Shown here one piece after another: positions 7,034 to 15,338 of a stretch of DNA of 18,393 nucleotides (positions within the stretch are counted from its first letter, which is position 1; every line of letters starts with the position of its first letter). The stretch lies in assembly GCA_964586025.1 (NCBI GenBank), contig CAZPGF010000051.1, positions 1 through 18,393 on the forward strand. Direction: 5' to 3'. Source of the stretch: JACKGW01 sp964586025. GTDB lineage: Bacteria > Planctomycetota > PLA2 > JAEUHO01. The notes under the pieces are model-generated. The model did no database searches, was not told the DNA's origin, and saw only the letters and a program-made list of their open reading frames with translations. The position numbers were made by a program, and so were the translations under genes.

Positions 7034-8521
7034 CTAGCGCGCTCCCACCATCGCCGTCTTCAGGAGCGACGCGAGCCCCTCGGTGAACGAGGCGTAGAGA
7101 TCCATCGCCGTGGCGGGCCAAAGGCCCATCCACACCGTCACGAGGAGCAGCGGAACCAGCACGAACGCCTCGCGGCGGGAAAGGTCCGGGTAGTGGGACT
7201 TGTCCTGGTAGACGGCGGGCGTCTTGCCGAGGTAGACCTTCTGGAGCGTGATCAGGTAGTACGCCGCGGTCATCACGATGCCGGCGAGCGCCACCCAGGC
7301 GGCCCAGCGCTGGGCGTCGCTCTTGAACGTGCCCACGAGGGTCGTGATCTCCGCGATGAACCCGGAGAGTCCGGGCAGCCCGAGGCTCGCGAAGAAGGCC
7401 AACGACGCGATCAGGAAGTAGCGCGGCATCACCCACGCCAGCCCACCGAAGCGGTCGACATCCCGATGGTGCGCTCGGTCGTAGATCACGCCCACGATCA
7501 TGAAGAGCATCGCGCTGATCGTGCCGTGCGCGAGCATCATGTACATGGCGCCGTTGATCGACTCGGCCGTGCCGGCGGCGAGGCCGAGCGTGACGAAGCC
7601 CATGTGGCTCACCGACGAGTAGGCGATCATCCGCTTGAAGTCGGTCTGGGCGAGCGCGACGAACGCGCCGTAGACGATTGCGACCACGCTGATCGCCGCG
7701 ACGGCGGTCGCCCAACCCGCGGCGGCCTGCGGGAAGAACGGGTACGCGATCCGCATCAGGCCGTACCCGCCCATCTTCAGCAGCACGCCGGCCAGGATCA
7801 TCGAGATCGGCGTGGGCGCTTCGACGTGGGCGTCGGGAAGCCACGTGTGGAACGGGAACGTCGGGACCTTCACGGCGAACCCGATGAACATCGCGACGAA
7901 CACGAGCGACGGATCCACGCCGGCCGGCAGGATCGACTGGCCGGCCTTGACCTTGGCGACGATCTCGGGGATCGACCAGGTGTCCGCGCCCATCCGGACG
8001 AGCAGCAGCCCGGCCAGCAGGAGGACCGATCCGGCCAGCGTGTAGAGGAAGAACTTGATCGATGCGTACTGGCGGCGTGGACCGCCCCACATGCCGATGA
8101 GGAAGTACATCGGCAGGAGCATGATCTCCCAGAACACGTAGAAGAGGAACAGGTCCATCGCGACGAACACGCCGAGCATGCCGGTCAACAGCAGCAGGAA
8201 CAGCATGTGGTAGCCGCGCGGGTTCTTCTCGATGTTCCACGAAGCGATCGCGGAGACGAAGGAGACGAGCGCCGTCAGGAGGAGCAGCGAGAGCGACAGG
8301 CCGTCGGCCGCGACGTGCCACTCGATCCCGACCGCCGGGATCCAGGCCGCGCGCTCCGCGTGCTGCAACTCGGACATGCCGGACATGCCGCCCCAGAGCA
8401 GCAGCGTCAGGACGAGCACGCCGGCGTTGGCCAGCACGTTGATCAGTCGGGCGCTCCGCTCGGGCAGGACCCAGCAGAGGAGCATCCCCACGATCGGCAG
8501 GAAGATCGTCAACGAGAGCAT
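7034..8521 (-). CDS. nuoM: NADH-quinone oxidoreductase subunit M (antiporter-like membrane subunit)
   Basis: A 495-residue polytopic proton-channel subunit of complex I. The E. coli-type functional residues can be located: E132 in FWEIMLLPMYFLIGMWGG, K218 in GFAVKVPTFPFHTWLPDAH, K249 in VLLKMGGYGLMRIA, and E391 in GLSGFIAEITTLVGTF. The motif HVEAPTPISMILAGVLLKMG is diagnostic of NuoM. The start chosen is the ATG at 8521 (MLSLTIFLPIVGMLL), 4 nt after the nuoL stop. An upstream in-frame ATG at 8677 would add 52 hydrophilic residues lying inside the nuoL coding region and is rejected. Gene order L-M-N is the usual one, and the proteins form the distal part of the membrane arm. Confidence 0.95.
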   Translation of the reverse strand: MLSLTIFLPIVGMLLCWVLPERSARLINVLANAGVLVLTLLLWGGMSGMSELQHAERAAWIPAVGIEWHVAADGLSLSLLLLTALVSFVSAIASWNIEKNPRGYHMLFLLLLTGMLGVFVAMDLFLFYVFWEIMLLPMYFLIGMWGGPRRQYASIKFFLYTLAGSVLLLAGLLLVRMGADTWSIPEIVAKVKAGQSILPAGVDPSLVFVAMFIGFAVKVPTFPFHTWLPDAHVEAPTPISMILAGVLLKMGGYGLMRIAYPFFPQAAAGWATAVAAISVVAIVYGAFVALAQTDFKRMIAYSSVSHMGFVTLGLAAGTAESINGAMYMMLAHGTISAMLFMIVGVIYDRAHHRDVDRFGGLAWVMPRYFLIASLAFFASLGLPGLSGFIAEITTLVGTFKSDAQRWAAWVALAGIVMTAAYYLITLQKVYLGKTPAVYQDKSHYPDLSRREAFVLVPLLLVTVWMGLWPATAMDLYASFTEGLASLLKTAMVGAR

Positions 8522-8525
8522 GGCG

Positions 8526-10499
8526 TCAGAAGATCCTTCCCAAGACGAGGGCCAGCGCCAGCACGCCGACGCTGACCGACAGATAGACGCGGATCCGACC
8601 GTTCTGCATGGCGCTCGTCGCCGCGCCGATCCATCTCGGCACCCAGCCGACGGCGTGGACGGCGCCATCGACGACACGCTTGTCGGCGCGCCCCGAGAGC
8701 GGCGCCAACGTCGCCCGCGCGAACCGGCCGATCGCGTTCACCGCGCCGTCCACGCCGCGCTCGTCCACGACCCGCAGACCCTCGGCGAGCCCGTAGGTCG
8801 GCCGCAGCGCGACCTCGCGATAGAACTCGTCGAAGCCGAACTTGTTCCGGAACACGCGCTCGAGGCTCGTGAACGGACGCTTGATCCGTTCGAGGGCCGC
8901 CGCCGACATCCGGCGGAACACGACCAGCCCCGCGCCGAGCCCGATGAGGCCCGCCGCGATCGCCATCGCCGCGACGAGCGACGAGTGTTCGAAGTGGTGC
9001 ACGTCGCCGACCGTGTCGAACCCGGCGGCGGTCACGCCGTTCGGGTCGGCGACGATCGACGGCGCGAGGAGGATGCCGTGCCACGCGCCCCACCCGGCGC
9101 AGACCGCGAGCACACCGAGCACCAGGAGCGGGATGGTCATCGCGAGGGGCGACTCGTGCGCGTGTTCGTGGACGTGGTGGTCGCGGGGTTTGCCGAGGAA
9201 CGTCATCGCGAAGAGCCGCATCATGTAGAACGCGGTCAGGACGGCGCCGGCGAGGGCGATCCAGTAGAGGTGCGGCAGACGGTGCCACGCGCCTGCGAGA
9301 ATCGCGTCCTTCGAGAAGAAGCCGGACGTGATCCACGGCAGACCCGCGATCGCGAGCACGCCCGCGAGGAACGTCCAGCCCGTGATGGGCATCTTCTTCA
9401 GGAGTCCGCCCATCTTGCGCATGTCCTGCTCGTGGTGGCAGGCGTGGATCACGCTGCCCGAGCCGAGGAACATCAGCGCCTTGAAGAACGCGTGCGTCGT
9501 CAGGTGGAACAGCGCGGCGTGCCACGCGCCGACGCCGAGCCCGAGGAACATGTAGCCGAGTTGACTGACGGTGGAGTACGCGAGGACCTTCTTGATGTCG
9601 TCCTGGGCCAGGGCGATCAACCCGGCCATGAGGGCCGTCGTCGCCCCCACCGTCGCGATCACGACGAGGACGTCCGGCGTCAGGATCGGCATGAACCGAC
9701 CGATCAGGTAGACGCCGGCCGCGACCATGGTCGCCGCGTGGATCAGGGCGCTGACCGGCGTGGGCCCCTCCATCGCGTCCGGAAGCCAGACGTGCAGCGG
9801 AGCCTGCGCGCTCTTGCCCATCGCGGCGAAGAACAGGCCGAAGCCGGCGATCGTCAGCCAGGGGTCGGCGAGGGTCCCCGCGCGTGCCGCCTCGAAGATC
9901 TTCGCGAACTCGAACGTGCCCGCCGAGAGGTAGATCGCGCCGATCGCGACGAGCATGCCGACGTCGCCGATGCGGGTGGTGAGGAACGCCTTGCGCGCGG
10001 CGTTGCCGGGGGCGGCCTTCTCGCTCCAGAAGCCGATCAGCTTGTAGGAGCAGAGGCCGACGAGTTCCCAGCCCATGAACAGGTGGAGCAGGTTGTCCGC
10101 GAGAACGAGGACCAACATCGACACGCTGAACATCTGCAACCACGCGAAGAAGAGCCAGTACTTCGGGTCGCCCTTCATGTACGCGGTGCTGAACAGGTGC
10201 ACGAGGAAGGCGACGAGCGTGACGACGACGAGCATCACGGCGGTGAGGCCGTCGATGTGGATGCCGATCGTCCACGGCGTGCCCGCCCCACCCGACGGAT
10301 CGAACCAGACCGTCGAGACGTGGAACGGATCCGCGCCCTGGAGCAGCGGGATCGCGATCACGAGCGAGCAGACGAACGACGCGAAGATCGTCGCGACCGT
10401 CAACCAAGCCCCCTGGCCCGGCAGTCGCCGGCCCAGGAAGAATTGGACGACGAAGCCGACCAGCGGCGCGAGCAGGAGCGTGAGTGCCGGCCCGAGCAT
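8526..10499 (-). CDS. nuoL: NADH-quinone oxidoreductase subunit L (antiporter-like membrane subunit)
   Basis: A 657-residue membrane protein, the terminal proton-channel subunit of complex I. Key residues are present: E145 in GWELVGLCSYKLIGFW, K229 in MGKSAQAPLHVWLPDAMEG, H336 and K340 in HAFFKALMFLGSGSV, and the K397-D398 pair in GFFSKDAI, matching E. coli E144, K229 and K399/D400. The block PTPVSALIHAATMVAAGVYL is typical of NuoL. The C-terminus carries further hydrophobic segments separated by a polar stretch (about 560-640), consistent with the lateral amphipathic helix that braces NuoM and NuoN. The ATG at 10499 is 7 nt after the nuoK stop. The length slightly exceeds the E. coli form (613), as in many non-proteobacterial versions. 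It could be mistaken for an Mrp antiporter subunit, but the operon settles the identity. Confidence 0.96.
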   Translation of the reverse strand: MLGPALTLLLAPLVGFVVQFFLGRRLPGQGAWLTVATIFASFVCSLVIAIPLLQGADPFHVSTVWFDPSGGAGTPWTIGIHIDGLTAVMLVVVTLVAFLVHLFSTAYMKGDPKYWLFFAWLQMFSVSMLVLVLADNLLHLFMGWELVGLCSYKLIGFWSEKAAPGNAARKAFLTTRIGDVGMLVAIGAIYLSAGTFEFAKIFEAARAGTLADPWLTIAGFGLFFAAMGKSAQAPLHVWLPDAMEGPTPVSALIHAATMVAAGVYLIGRFMPILTPDVLVVIATVGATTALMAGLIALAQDDIKKVLAYSTVSQLGYMFLGLGVGAWHAALFHLTTHAFFKALMFLGSGSVIHACHHEQDMRKMGGLLKKMPITGWTFLAGVLAIAGLPWITSGFFSKDAILAGAWHRLPHLYWIALAGAVLTAFYMMRLFAMTFLGKPRDHHVHEHAHESPLAMTIPLLVLGVLAVCAGWGAWHGILLAPSIVADPNGVTAAGFDTVGDVHHFEHSSLVAAMAIAAGLIGLGAGLVVFRRMSAAALERIKRPFTSLERVFRNKFGFDEFYREVALRPTYGLAEGLRVVDERGVDGAVNAIGRFARATLAPLSGRADKRVVDGAVHAVGWVPRWIGAATSAMQNGRIRVYLSVSVGVLALALVLGRIF

Positions 10500-10506
10500 G
10501 GACGCG

Positions 10507-10815
10507 CTATCCCTTCAGGTTCGTCAGCGCGTCCACGTCGATGCGGTCGCGCGCGTCGAAAACGTTGAGCAGAATCGCCAGCGCAACGGCCGCCTCGGCG
10601 GCGGCCACAACGAGGACGAACAGCGCGAACACCTGCCCACGCACCCCGCCCGGTCCGTACCGGTCGAATGCGATCAGATTCAGGTTCGCGGCGTTCAGCA
10701 TCAACTCGATGCCGATCAGGATCGCGACGGCGTTGCGCCGCGCGAGGACGGTGACGAGCCCCGCGCTGAACACGGCGGCGCCGACGACGAGGTAGTGGGT
10801 CAGGCCGATCGTCAC
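10507..10815 (-). CDS. nuoK: NADH-quinone oxidoreductase subunit K
   Basis: A 102-residue, three-helix membrane subunit related to MrpC, forming part of the proton path next to NuoJ and NuoN. The two membrane glutamates needed for activity in the family are present: E37 in ILIGIELMLNAANLNLIAF and E74 in VVAAAEAAVALAIL. The length matches the usual 100-105. The GTG at 10815 (encoding MTIGLTHYLVVGAAVFSAG) overlaps the nuoJ stop by 4 nt (GTGA). Further upstream starts in the same frame lie inside nuoJ and would add non-homologous, Arg-rich sequence, so they are rejected. The gene is too small to find by frame length alone but is clear from sequence and position. Confidence 0.94.
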   Translation of the reverse strand: MTIGLTHYLVVGAAVFSAGLVTVLARRNAVAILIGIELMLNAANLNLIAFDRYGPGGVRGQVFALFVLVVAAAEAAVALAILLNVFDARDRIDVDALTNLKG

Positions 10816-11333
10816 GTGCGCCTCCGACGGGCGAGGTAGGCGGCGCCGACGAGCGCCGCGAGCAGCAGCACCGAGCTCAACTCGAACGGAAGCAGGTACT
10901 GATCGGGATCCAGGAAGGCGCGGCCGATCGGTGCCGTCGTCGGCGTCGGCTCGGCGACGACGCGGCGTTCGGGGAAGTCGCTGCCGTGGATCGCGAGCAG
11001 GAGGCCGAGGAAGAACAGGCCGCCGGCGAGCGCCGGCCAGAGCACCTTGGGGCGCTCCTCCAGGCCGAGCGACGAGCGCGTCTTCCCGGTCATCAACACG
11101 CCGAACACGAGCAGGATCAGGATGCCGCCGACGTAGACGATCACCTGGGCGAGTCCGACGAAGTCGGCGCCGAGGAGAAGGTAGAGTCCGGCCACCCCGA
11201 AGAACGCGGCCATGAGGCCGAACGCCGCGTGAACGATCTTCGGCGCCGTCGCCGCGGCGATCGACGCGATCACCGCCGTCGCGGCGAGCGCGTAGAAGAC
11301 GCCGGGGTGGATGAGGGGCGTGAGATCCGGCAT
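10812..11333 (-). CDS. nuoJ: NADH-quinone oxidoreductase subunit J
   Basis: A 173-residue membrane subunit with about five hydrophobic helices. The segment GADFVGLAQVIVYVGGILIL followed by LVFGVLMT is the conserved NuoJ core, whose helix 3 contains the pi-bulge that switches during quinone-coupled proton pumping in known complex I structures. The start is the ATG at 11333 (MPDLTPLIHPGVFYALAA), which overlaps the nuoI stop (ATGA). An open frame extending upstream to 11693 is a shadow of nuoI. A polar loop of about 30 residues (FPERRVVAEPTPTTAPIG and flanks) lies between helices 4 and 5, and the C-terminus ends in a short basic tail, YLARRRRT. Confidence 0.94.
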   Translation of the reverse strand: MPDLTPLIHPGVFYALAATAVIASIAAATAPKIVHAAFGLMAAFFGVAGLYLLLGADFVGLAQVIVYVGGILILLVFGVLMTGKTRSSLGLEERPKVLWPALAGGLFFLGLLLAIHGSDFPERRVVAEPTPTTAPIGRAFLDPDQYLLPFELSSVLLLAALVGAAYLARRRRT

Positions 11334-11866
11334 CAGTGCGCGCCCTCCGCATGGGCCGACCCACCCGACGGCCGCGACCGCGCCTTGAGGTGCGGCGCCA
11401 GACCCGAGGTGGGCGACGCGCTCGTCTTCGCGGTGCGCCAGGGGCCCTCGCCGCGCGTGAAGTCGATGCGGACGCCGCCTTCGGACCGTTCGAACGACGA
11501 AAGGTCGTACTGCTGCCCCATGTGAATGCAGTCCACCGGGCACGGATCGATGCACAGCGAGCAGAACAGGCACTTCGCGTAGTCGATCTCGTAGCGCGTC
11601 AGGATCTTGCTGCCGTCGGCGGCACGGCCGCCGTCGCCGATGTCGATGCAGTCGACCGGGCAGGCCTTCGCGCAGAGGAAGCAGACGATGCACTTCTCGG
11701 GCTCGAACTCGTGCAGCCCGCGCTCGTAGGGACTGAAGTAGGTCTGTTCGCCCGGGTCCGGATACTGGATCGTCGTCGGCTTCGTGAAGAAGTGGCGCCC
11801 CGTCAGGACCATCCCCTTCGCGGTGGACGCGATGCCGTGCCAGACGTGTCGAAGGTACGACTTCAT
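11333..11866 (-). CDS. nuoI: NADH-quinone oxidoreductase subunit I (2x[4Fe-4S] subunit)
   Basis: A 177-residue ferredoxin-like subunit that carries clusters N6a and N6b and hands electrons to NuoB. Two complete binding motifs are visible: CIVCFLCAKACPVDC with C59, C62, C65 and C69, and CLFCSLCIDPCPVDC with C99, C102, C105 and C109. The N-terminal YLRHVWHGIASTAKGMVLTG is the amphipathic helix that docks on the membrane arm. The sequence after about 133 is low in complexity (Ser/Ala/His/Arg) and probably disordered. The ATG at 11866 has GGAGG (11873-11877) six bases upstream, and it begins 16 nt after nuoH ends. Because NuoEFG are not encoded here, NuoI would be the electron entry side of the locally encoded complex. 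Confidence 0.96.
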   Translation of the reverse strand: MKSYLRHVWHGIASTAKGMVLTGRHFFTKPTTIQYPDPGEQTYFSPYERGLHEFEPEKCIVCFLCAKACPVDCIDIGDGGRAADGSKILTRYEIDYAKCLFCSLCIDPCPVDCIHMGQQYDLSSFERSEGGVRIDFTRGEGPWRTAKTSASPTSGLAPHLKARSRPSGGSAHAEGAH

Positions 11867-11882
11867 GGAGTGCCTCCCGCCG

Positions 11883-12995
11883 TCACCGGCCGCGACCCAT
11901 CAACCACGAAGCGAACCCGCCGTCGCCGAGCGACGCGCCGAGCAGGACCTGCAGCGCCACGCCGACGACACAGATCATGCTCCACGGGAGCAGCACCTTG
12001 TAGCAGAGGTACATCACGCGATCGACCCGGAAGCGCGGCAGCGTCCAGCGCACCCAGATCATCACGGTGAGCAGGAGCAGCACCTTCGCGAAGAGAACGC
12101 CGAACCCGATCCAGCGGGTGCCGGGCCCGGTCAGATCGATCGGGAACCCGGGCGACCAGCCCCCGAGGAAGAGGATTGCCGCGACCGCGGAGAAGAGGAT
12201 CATCGCGCAGTACTCGGAGAGGAAGAACAGCGCGAAGCGGAAGCCGGTGTACTCGGTGTGGAAGCCGGCGACGAGTTCGCTCTCCGCCTCCGGCAGGTCG
12301 AACGGCGCGCGCTTCAGGCTGGCCAGCGCCGCCGTGAAGAAGATGAGGCACGCGATGAGGGCGAAAGGCCCCCGGAACACGTACCAGTTCCAGATGGCGC
12401 CCTCCTGCTGGACGACGATGTCGGTGAAGTTCAACGTGCCCGCGAGGATCACGACGGCGAGCGCGGACAGTCCGAGCGGCAACTCGTACGAGATCATCTG
12501 CGCGACCTCGCGCATCGCCCCCATCACGGCCCACTTCGAGTTGGACGCCCAACCGGCCATGATGACCCCGACGACCTCGATCGAGGTCAGCGAGAGCACG
12601 ACGAACAGGCCCACGTTCATGTCGGCCGGGACGAGGCCGAAGCCCCACGGCATCACGGCGAAGGCGGTGAAGGCGCCCGCGAACACGATGTAGGGTGCGG
12701 CGAGGAACGTCGTTCGGTCGGCGCTCGCCGGGACGATGTCCTCCTTCGCGAGGAGTTTCACGCCGTCCGCGACGAACTGGAGAAGCCCCTCCGGGCCGAC
12801 CCGGTTCGGTCCGATGCGAGCCTGCATGCGCCCCGCGACGCGCCGTTCGAGCCAGACCGTCTCGCCGGCGACGACGCTGACGAAGACCAGCACGAGTTGG
12901 CACGCGACGAAGATGCCGAGCCCGTACACGAGCGCCGTCGGCAGCGCCTGGAGCCAGGTGTGGTCGCTGATCAATTGATCCAACCAGGCCTGCAT
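11883..12995 (-). CDS. nuoH: NADH-quinone oxidoreductase subunit H
   Basis: A 370-residue membrane subunit that forms, with NuoB and NuoD, the quinone chamber at the junction of the two arms. The conserved ERRVAGRMQARIGPNRVGPE (50-69) is followed by DGVKLLAKEDIVPA (77-90). The charged quinone-site loop RAPFDLPEAESELVAGFHTE continues into YTGFRFALFFLSEY (about 229-262). Length is within the usual range for bacteria with a long N-terminal helix. The ATG at 12995 overlaps the TGA of nuoD (ATGA), so nuoD and nuoH are translationally coupled and no room is left for nuoE, nuoF or nuoG between them. Formate hydrogenlyase HycD-type homologues are the main alternative, excluded by the surrounding quinone-type subunits. 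Confidence 0.96.
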   Translation of the reverse strand: MQAWLDQLISDHTWLQALPTALVYGLGIFVACQLVLVFVSVVAGETVWLERRVAGRMQARIGPNRVGPEGLLQFVADGVKLLAKEDIVPASADRTTFLAAPYIVFAGAFTAFAVMPWGFGLVPADMNVGLFVVLSLTSIEVVGVIMAGWASNSKWAVMGAMREVAQMISYELPLGLSALAVVILAGTLNFTDIVVQQEGAIWNWYVFRGPFALIACLIFFTAALASLKRAPFDLPEAESELVAGFHTEYTGFRFALFFLSEYCAMILFSAVAAILFLGGWSPGFPIDLTGPGTRWIGFGVLFAKVLLLLTVMIWVRWTLPRFRVDRVMYLCYKVLLPWSMICVVGVALQVLLGASLGDGGFASWLMGRGR

Positions 12996-14209
12996 CAGCG
13001 ATCTACCTCACCGAGAACGATGTCGAGGCTTCCGATCAGCGCGACGAGGTCGGCCACGAGGACGCCCTCGGCGACCTCCGCGATCACGGCGATGTTGCTG
13101 AACGAGGGGCCGCGGCAACGGCAGCGGTAGGCCGTGTCCTTGCCCTCGCTGACGAAGTAGCAGGCGAGTTCGCCGCGCGGGTTCTCGCCGCGCACGTAGA
13201 CCTCGCCGGGAGGCGGGCGGAACCCCTTGCCCATGGATGCCATGACCGGACCCTCGGGCATGGCCGCCAGCGCCTGACGGATGATCTTCACCGACTCGGC
13301 GACCTCGCGCACGCGAACCCAGTGGCGCTGGAAGCAGTCGCCGGCGACGCCCGCGATGCCCGACGGGCCGTACGGCACCTCGAAGTCGAAGCGGTCGTAG
13401 ACCGAGTACGGCGCGTCGCGCCGCACGTCCCAGTCGACGCCCGCCGCGCGCAGCGCGGGCCCGGTCACGCCCCACCGCACGGCCGTGTCGCGGTCGATCA
13501 CGCCGACGCCGCAGGTGCGCTCCTGGAAGATCCGGTTGTGCAGCAGCAGGGTGTTGTACTCGGGAAGTCGCTTCTCGATCGCGTCGAGGAACGCCTCGAG
13601 TTCGTCGATCCAGTCGCGAGACAGATCGCGCTTCACGCCGCCGATGCGGATGTAGTGGTAGAGGAGGCGACCGCCGCTGATGTGGTTCAGGAGGTCCATG
13701 CCCCGCTCGCGCTCGCGGAACTGGTGCAGGAACGGGGTGAACGCGCCCAGGTCGAGACCGTAGACGCCGATCGCCATGATGTGGGAGAGGATCCGTTGCA
13801 CCTCCGCGACGATGACGCGGACGTACTCGGCACGCTCCGGCACCTGGACCTCGCCGAGGCGCTCGATCGCCATGCACGCGACGTGCTCGTTGCACATCGC
13901 CGCGAGATAGTCCATCCGATCGACGTAGGGCACCCACTGGATGTAGGGCACGCTCTCGCCGATCTTCTCGGCACACCGGTGGAGGTTGCCGACGTGCGGC
14001 TGGATCGCGCGCACGATCTCGCCATCGGTCTTGATCACGACCCGCAGGACCCCGTGCGTGGCCGGGTGTTGCGGGCCGATGTTGAGCACCATCTCTTCGG
14101 TGCGCAGATCGCGACCGGCGAGCAGCGCGCGCGCGATCTCCTCGTGCGCGTCGTGCGTCGGCTCGGCGGCCGACGGCGTGAGCCCGTTGGACGGCGACGG
14201 CGCGTTCAC
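12995..14209 (-). CDS. nuoD: NADH-quinone oxidoreductase subunit D (49-kDa-type)
   Basis: A 404-residue peripheral-arm subunit that lines the quinone pocket and derives from the large subunit of NiFe hydrogenases. Family blocks are NIGPQHPATHGVLR (43-56), NLHRCAEKIGESVPYIQWVP (75-94), VDRMDYLAAMCNEHV with the pocket tyrosine Y101, and the terminal SLDIVLGEVDR. The paired CxxC motifs that hold NiFe in hydrogenases are absent, which supports a quinone-reducing role. Separate nuoC and nuoD genes contrast with the E. coli fusion. The GTG at 14209 overlaps the nuoC stop (GTGA) and gives a disordered N-terminal extension of about 40 residues; the ATG at M40 (MVLNIGPQHPATHG) is an alternative start. 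Near the C-terminus, YRCRCRGPSF carries an unusual pair, C363/C365. Confidence 0.95.
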   Translation of the reverse strand: MNAPSPSNGLTPSAAEPTHDAHEEIARALLAGRDLRTEEMVLNIGPQHPATHGVLRVVIKTDGEIVRAIQPHVGNLHRCAEKIGESVPYIQWVPYVDRMDYLAAMCNEHVACMAIERLGEVQVPERAEYVRVIVAEVQRILSHIMAIGVYGLDLGAFTPFLHQFRERERGMDLLNHISGGRLLYHYIRIGGVKRDLSRDWIDELEAFLDAIEKRLPEYNTLLLHNRIFQERTCGVGVIDRDTAVRWGVTGPALRAAGVDWDVRRDAPYSVYDRFDFEVPYGPSGIAGVAGDCFQRHWVRVREVAESVKIIRQALAAMPEGPVMASMGKGFRPPPGEVYVRGENPRGELACYFVSEGKDTAYRCRCRGPSFSNIAVIAEVAEGVLVADLVALIGSLDIVLGEVDR

Positions 14210-14787
14210 AGCCCCTCCGGCGGGACGATCGGAATCCCGTGGTACGACGCAGGGTAGACCCAGTCCTTGCGCAGCGGATGGCCGGGCCAGTCCTCGGGAA
14301 GCAGGATGCGGCGCAGTTCGCGACGCCCGGTGAAACGGATGCCGACGAGGTCGAACGTTTCGCGTTCGTGCCAGTCGGCGCCGGTCCAGATGTCCATCAC
14401 CGTCGGGACGTTCGGCTCGTCCCGGGGAACGCGCACCTTGAGACAGAGCCAGGGATCGTTCTTGACCGCTCGCTTGCGGTAGGCGGCGTCCGGGCGGATC
14501 GCGTAGGAACAGAGGTGATAGACGGCCTCCAGTTCCTTCGTGGCGGGCCAATCGACGCCGGAAATGAGGTGGCAGCAGTCCATCCGGAGTTCCGGATCGT
14601 CGCGCAGGAGCCGGGCCACCTCGCGCAGCGACGAGGCCCGGACGCCGATCCAGGGATGGGCGCCGTCCGTCTTCGACGCGACGACCGCGTCGGGCACGCG
14701 CTTCTCGACCAGCGCGAGCGCGGCGGCGGTCACGGGATCGGCGGCGTCGGTGGGATCCGACTTCGCGGCCGGGGTAGGTCGGGCCAT
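14206..14787 (-). CDS. nuoC: NADH-quinone oxidoreductase subunit C (30-kDa-type)
   Basis: A 193-residue peripheral-arm subunit that packs against NuoD and NuoI. The family signature lies in the second half: WTGADWHERETFDLVGIRF followed by TGRRELRRILLPEDWPGHPL and RKDWVYP, while the earlier block DCCHLISGVDW corresponds to the usual HLISGVD strand. The first 25 residues (MARPTPAAKSDPTDAADPV) are a probably disordered extension. The ATG at 14787 has GGAGG (14794-14798) six bases upstream and lies 14 nt after the nuoB stop. The open frame continues upstream through nuoB in a shadow frame, which is rejected. The stop overlaps the nuoD GTG. Confidence 0.93.
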   Translation of the reverse strand: MARPTPAAKSDPTDAADPVTAAALALVEKRVPDAVVASKTDGAHPWIGVRASSLREVARLLRDDPELRMDCCHLISGVDWPATKELEAVYHLCSYAIRPDAAYRKRAVKNDPWLCLKVRVPRDEPNVPTVMDIWTGADWHERETFDLVGIRFTGRRELRRILLPEDWPGHPLRKDWVYPASYHGIPIVPPEGL

Positions 14788-14801
14788 CGCCTGCCTCCGT
14801 C

Positions 14802-15338
14802 CTACGCCACGCCCGACGCGGCGCGCTGCGCGGGGAGTTGGGTCAGCGTCGCACCCCCGCGCTCCTCGATGCGGAATTGCAACTTGCGGATCGCGTCGAT
14901 CAGCGCCTCCGGACGCGGAGGGCAGCCGGGAAGGTAGATGTCGACGGGCACCACCAGGTCCACGCCCTGGACGACGTGGTATCCGTACCGGACGTACGGG
15001 CCGCCGCCGACCGTGCACGCGCCCATGGCGATCACGTACTTCGGGTCCGGCATCTGGTCGTACAGACGCCGCACGCGCGGGGCCATCTTGTGGGTCACCG
15101 TGCCCGCGACGATCATCAGGTCGCACTGGCGCGGGGAAGGCCGGAACACGCCCGCCCCGAATCGATCGAGGTCGTACTTCGTCGCGGCCGTCGCCATCAT
15201 CTCCATCGCGCAGCACGCCAGGCCGAACGCCATCGGCCAAAGTGCGCTGCGACGGCTCCAGTCCTTCACCCAATCGACCTTCGTCAGGATGACGGACTGC
15301 TGGAGTTCGGGGTCGAGATAGACGTCGTCGTCAGACAC
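14802..15338 (-). CDS. nuoB: NADH-quinone oxidoreductase subunit B (N2 [4Fe-4S] subunit)
   Basis: A 178-residue subunit holding cluster N2, the final Fe-S centre that reduces quinone. The four ligands are visible: the adjacent pair C42-C43 in FGLACCAMEMMATA, C108 in AMGACTVGGGPYVRYGYHVV, and C139 in PVDIYLPGCPPRPEALIDAI. The variant TVGGGPY, in place of the ASSGGMF found in proteobacterial forms, points to a non-proteobacterial type (recall of family sequences, not a search). The GTG at 15338 has GGAGG (15344-15348) five bases upstream, inside the tail of nuoA, and the first codons overlap the nuoA stop by 8 nt. Homologous small subunits occur in NiFe hydrogenases and Fpo/Ech complexes, but the whole operon supports complex I. 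Confidence 0.96.
   Translation of the reverse strand: MSDDDVYLDPELQQSVILTKVDWVKDWSRRSALWPMAFGLACCAMEMMATAATKYDLDRFGAGVFRPSPRQCDLMIVAGTVTHKMAPRVRRLYDQMPDPKYVIAMGACTVGGGPYVRYGYHVVQGVDLVVPVDIYLPGCPPRPEALIDAIRKLQFRIEERGGATLTQLPAQRAASGVA

Noticed and set aside
5494..7086. Long plus-strand open frame of 530 codons opposite nuoN
   Set aside because: Very rich in Arg, Asp, Glu and His with no domain; it is the expected antisense shadow of G+C-rich codons in a clear nuoN gene.
8522..8677. Upstream ATG for nuoM at 8677
   Set aside because: It would add 52 hydrophilic Arg/Ser-rich residues before the first membrane helix, all inside nuoL.
7034..10499. Mrp-type Na+/H+ antiporter subunits
   Set aside because: L, M and N occur together with A, B, C, D, H, I, J and K, and each carries its complex I-specific motif.
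8232..10568. Plus-strand open frame of 778 codons opposite nuoL and the nuoM 5' end
   Set aside because: Low-complexity Arg/Asp/Glu/His composition, no ribosome site, and fully antisense to well-conserved nuo genes.
12995..14209. Membrane-bound NiFe hydrogenase instead of complex I
   Set aside because: NuoD lacks the paired CxxC motifs for NiFe, and the QHPATHG block and the terminal DIVLGEVDR fit the quinone-reducing form.
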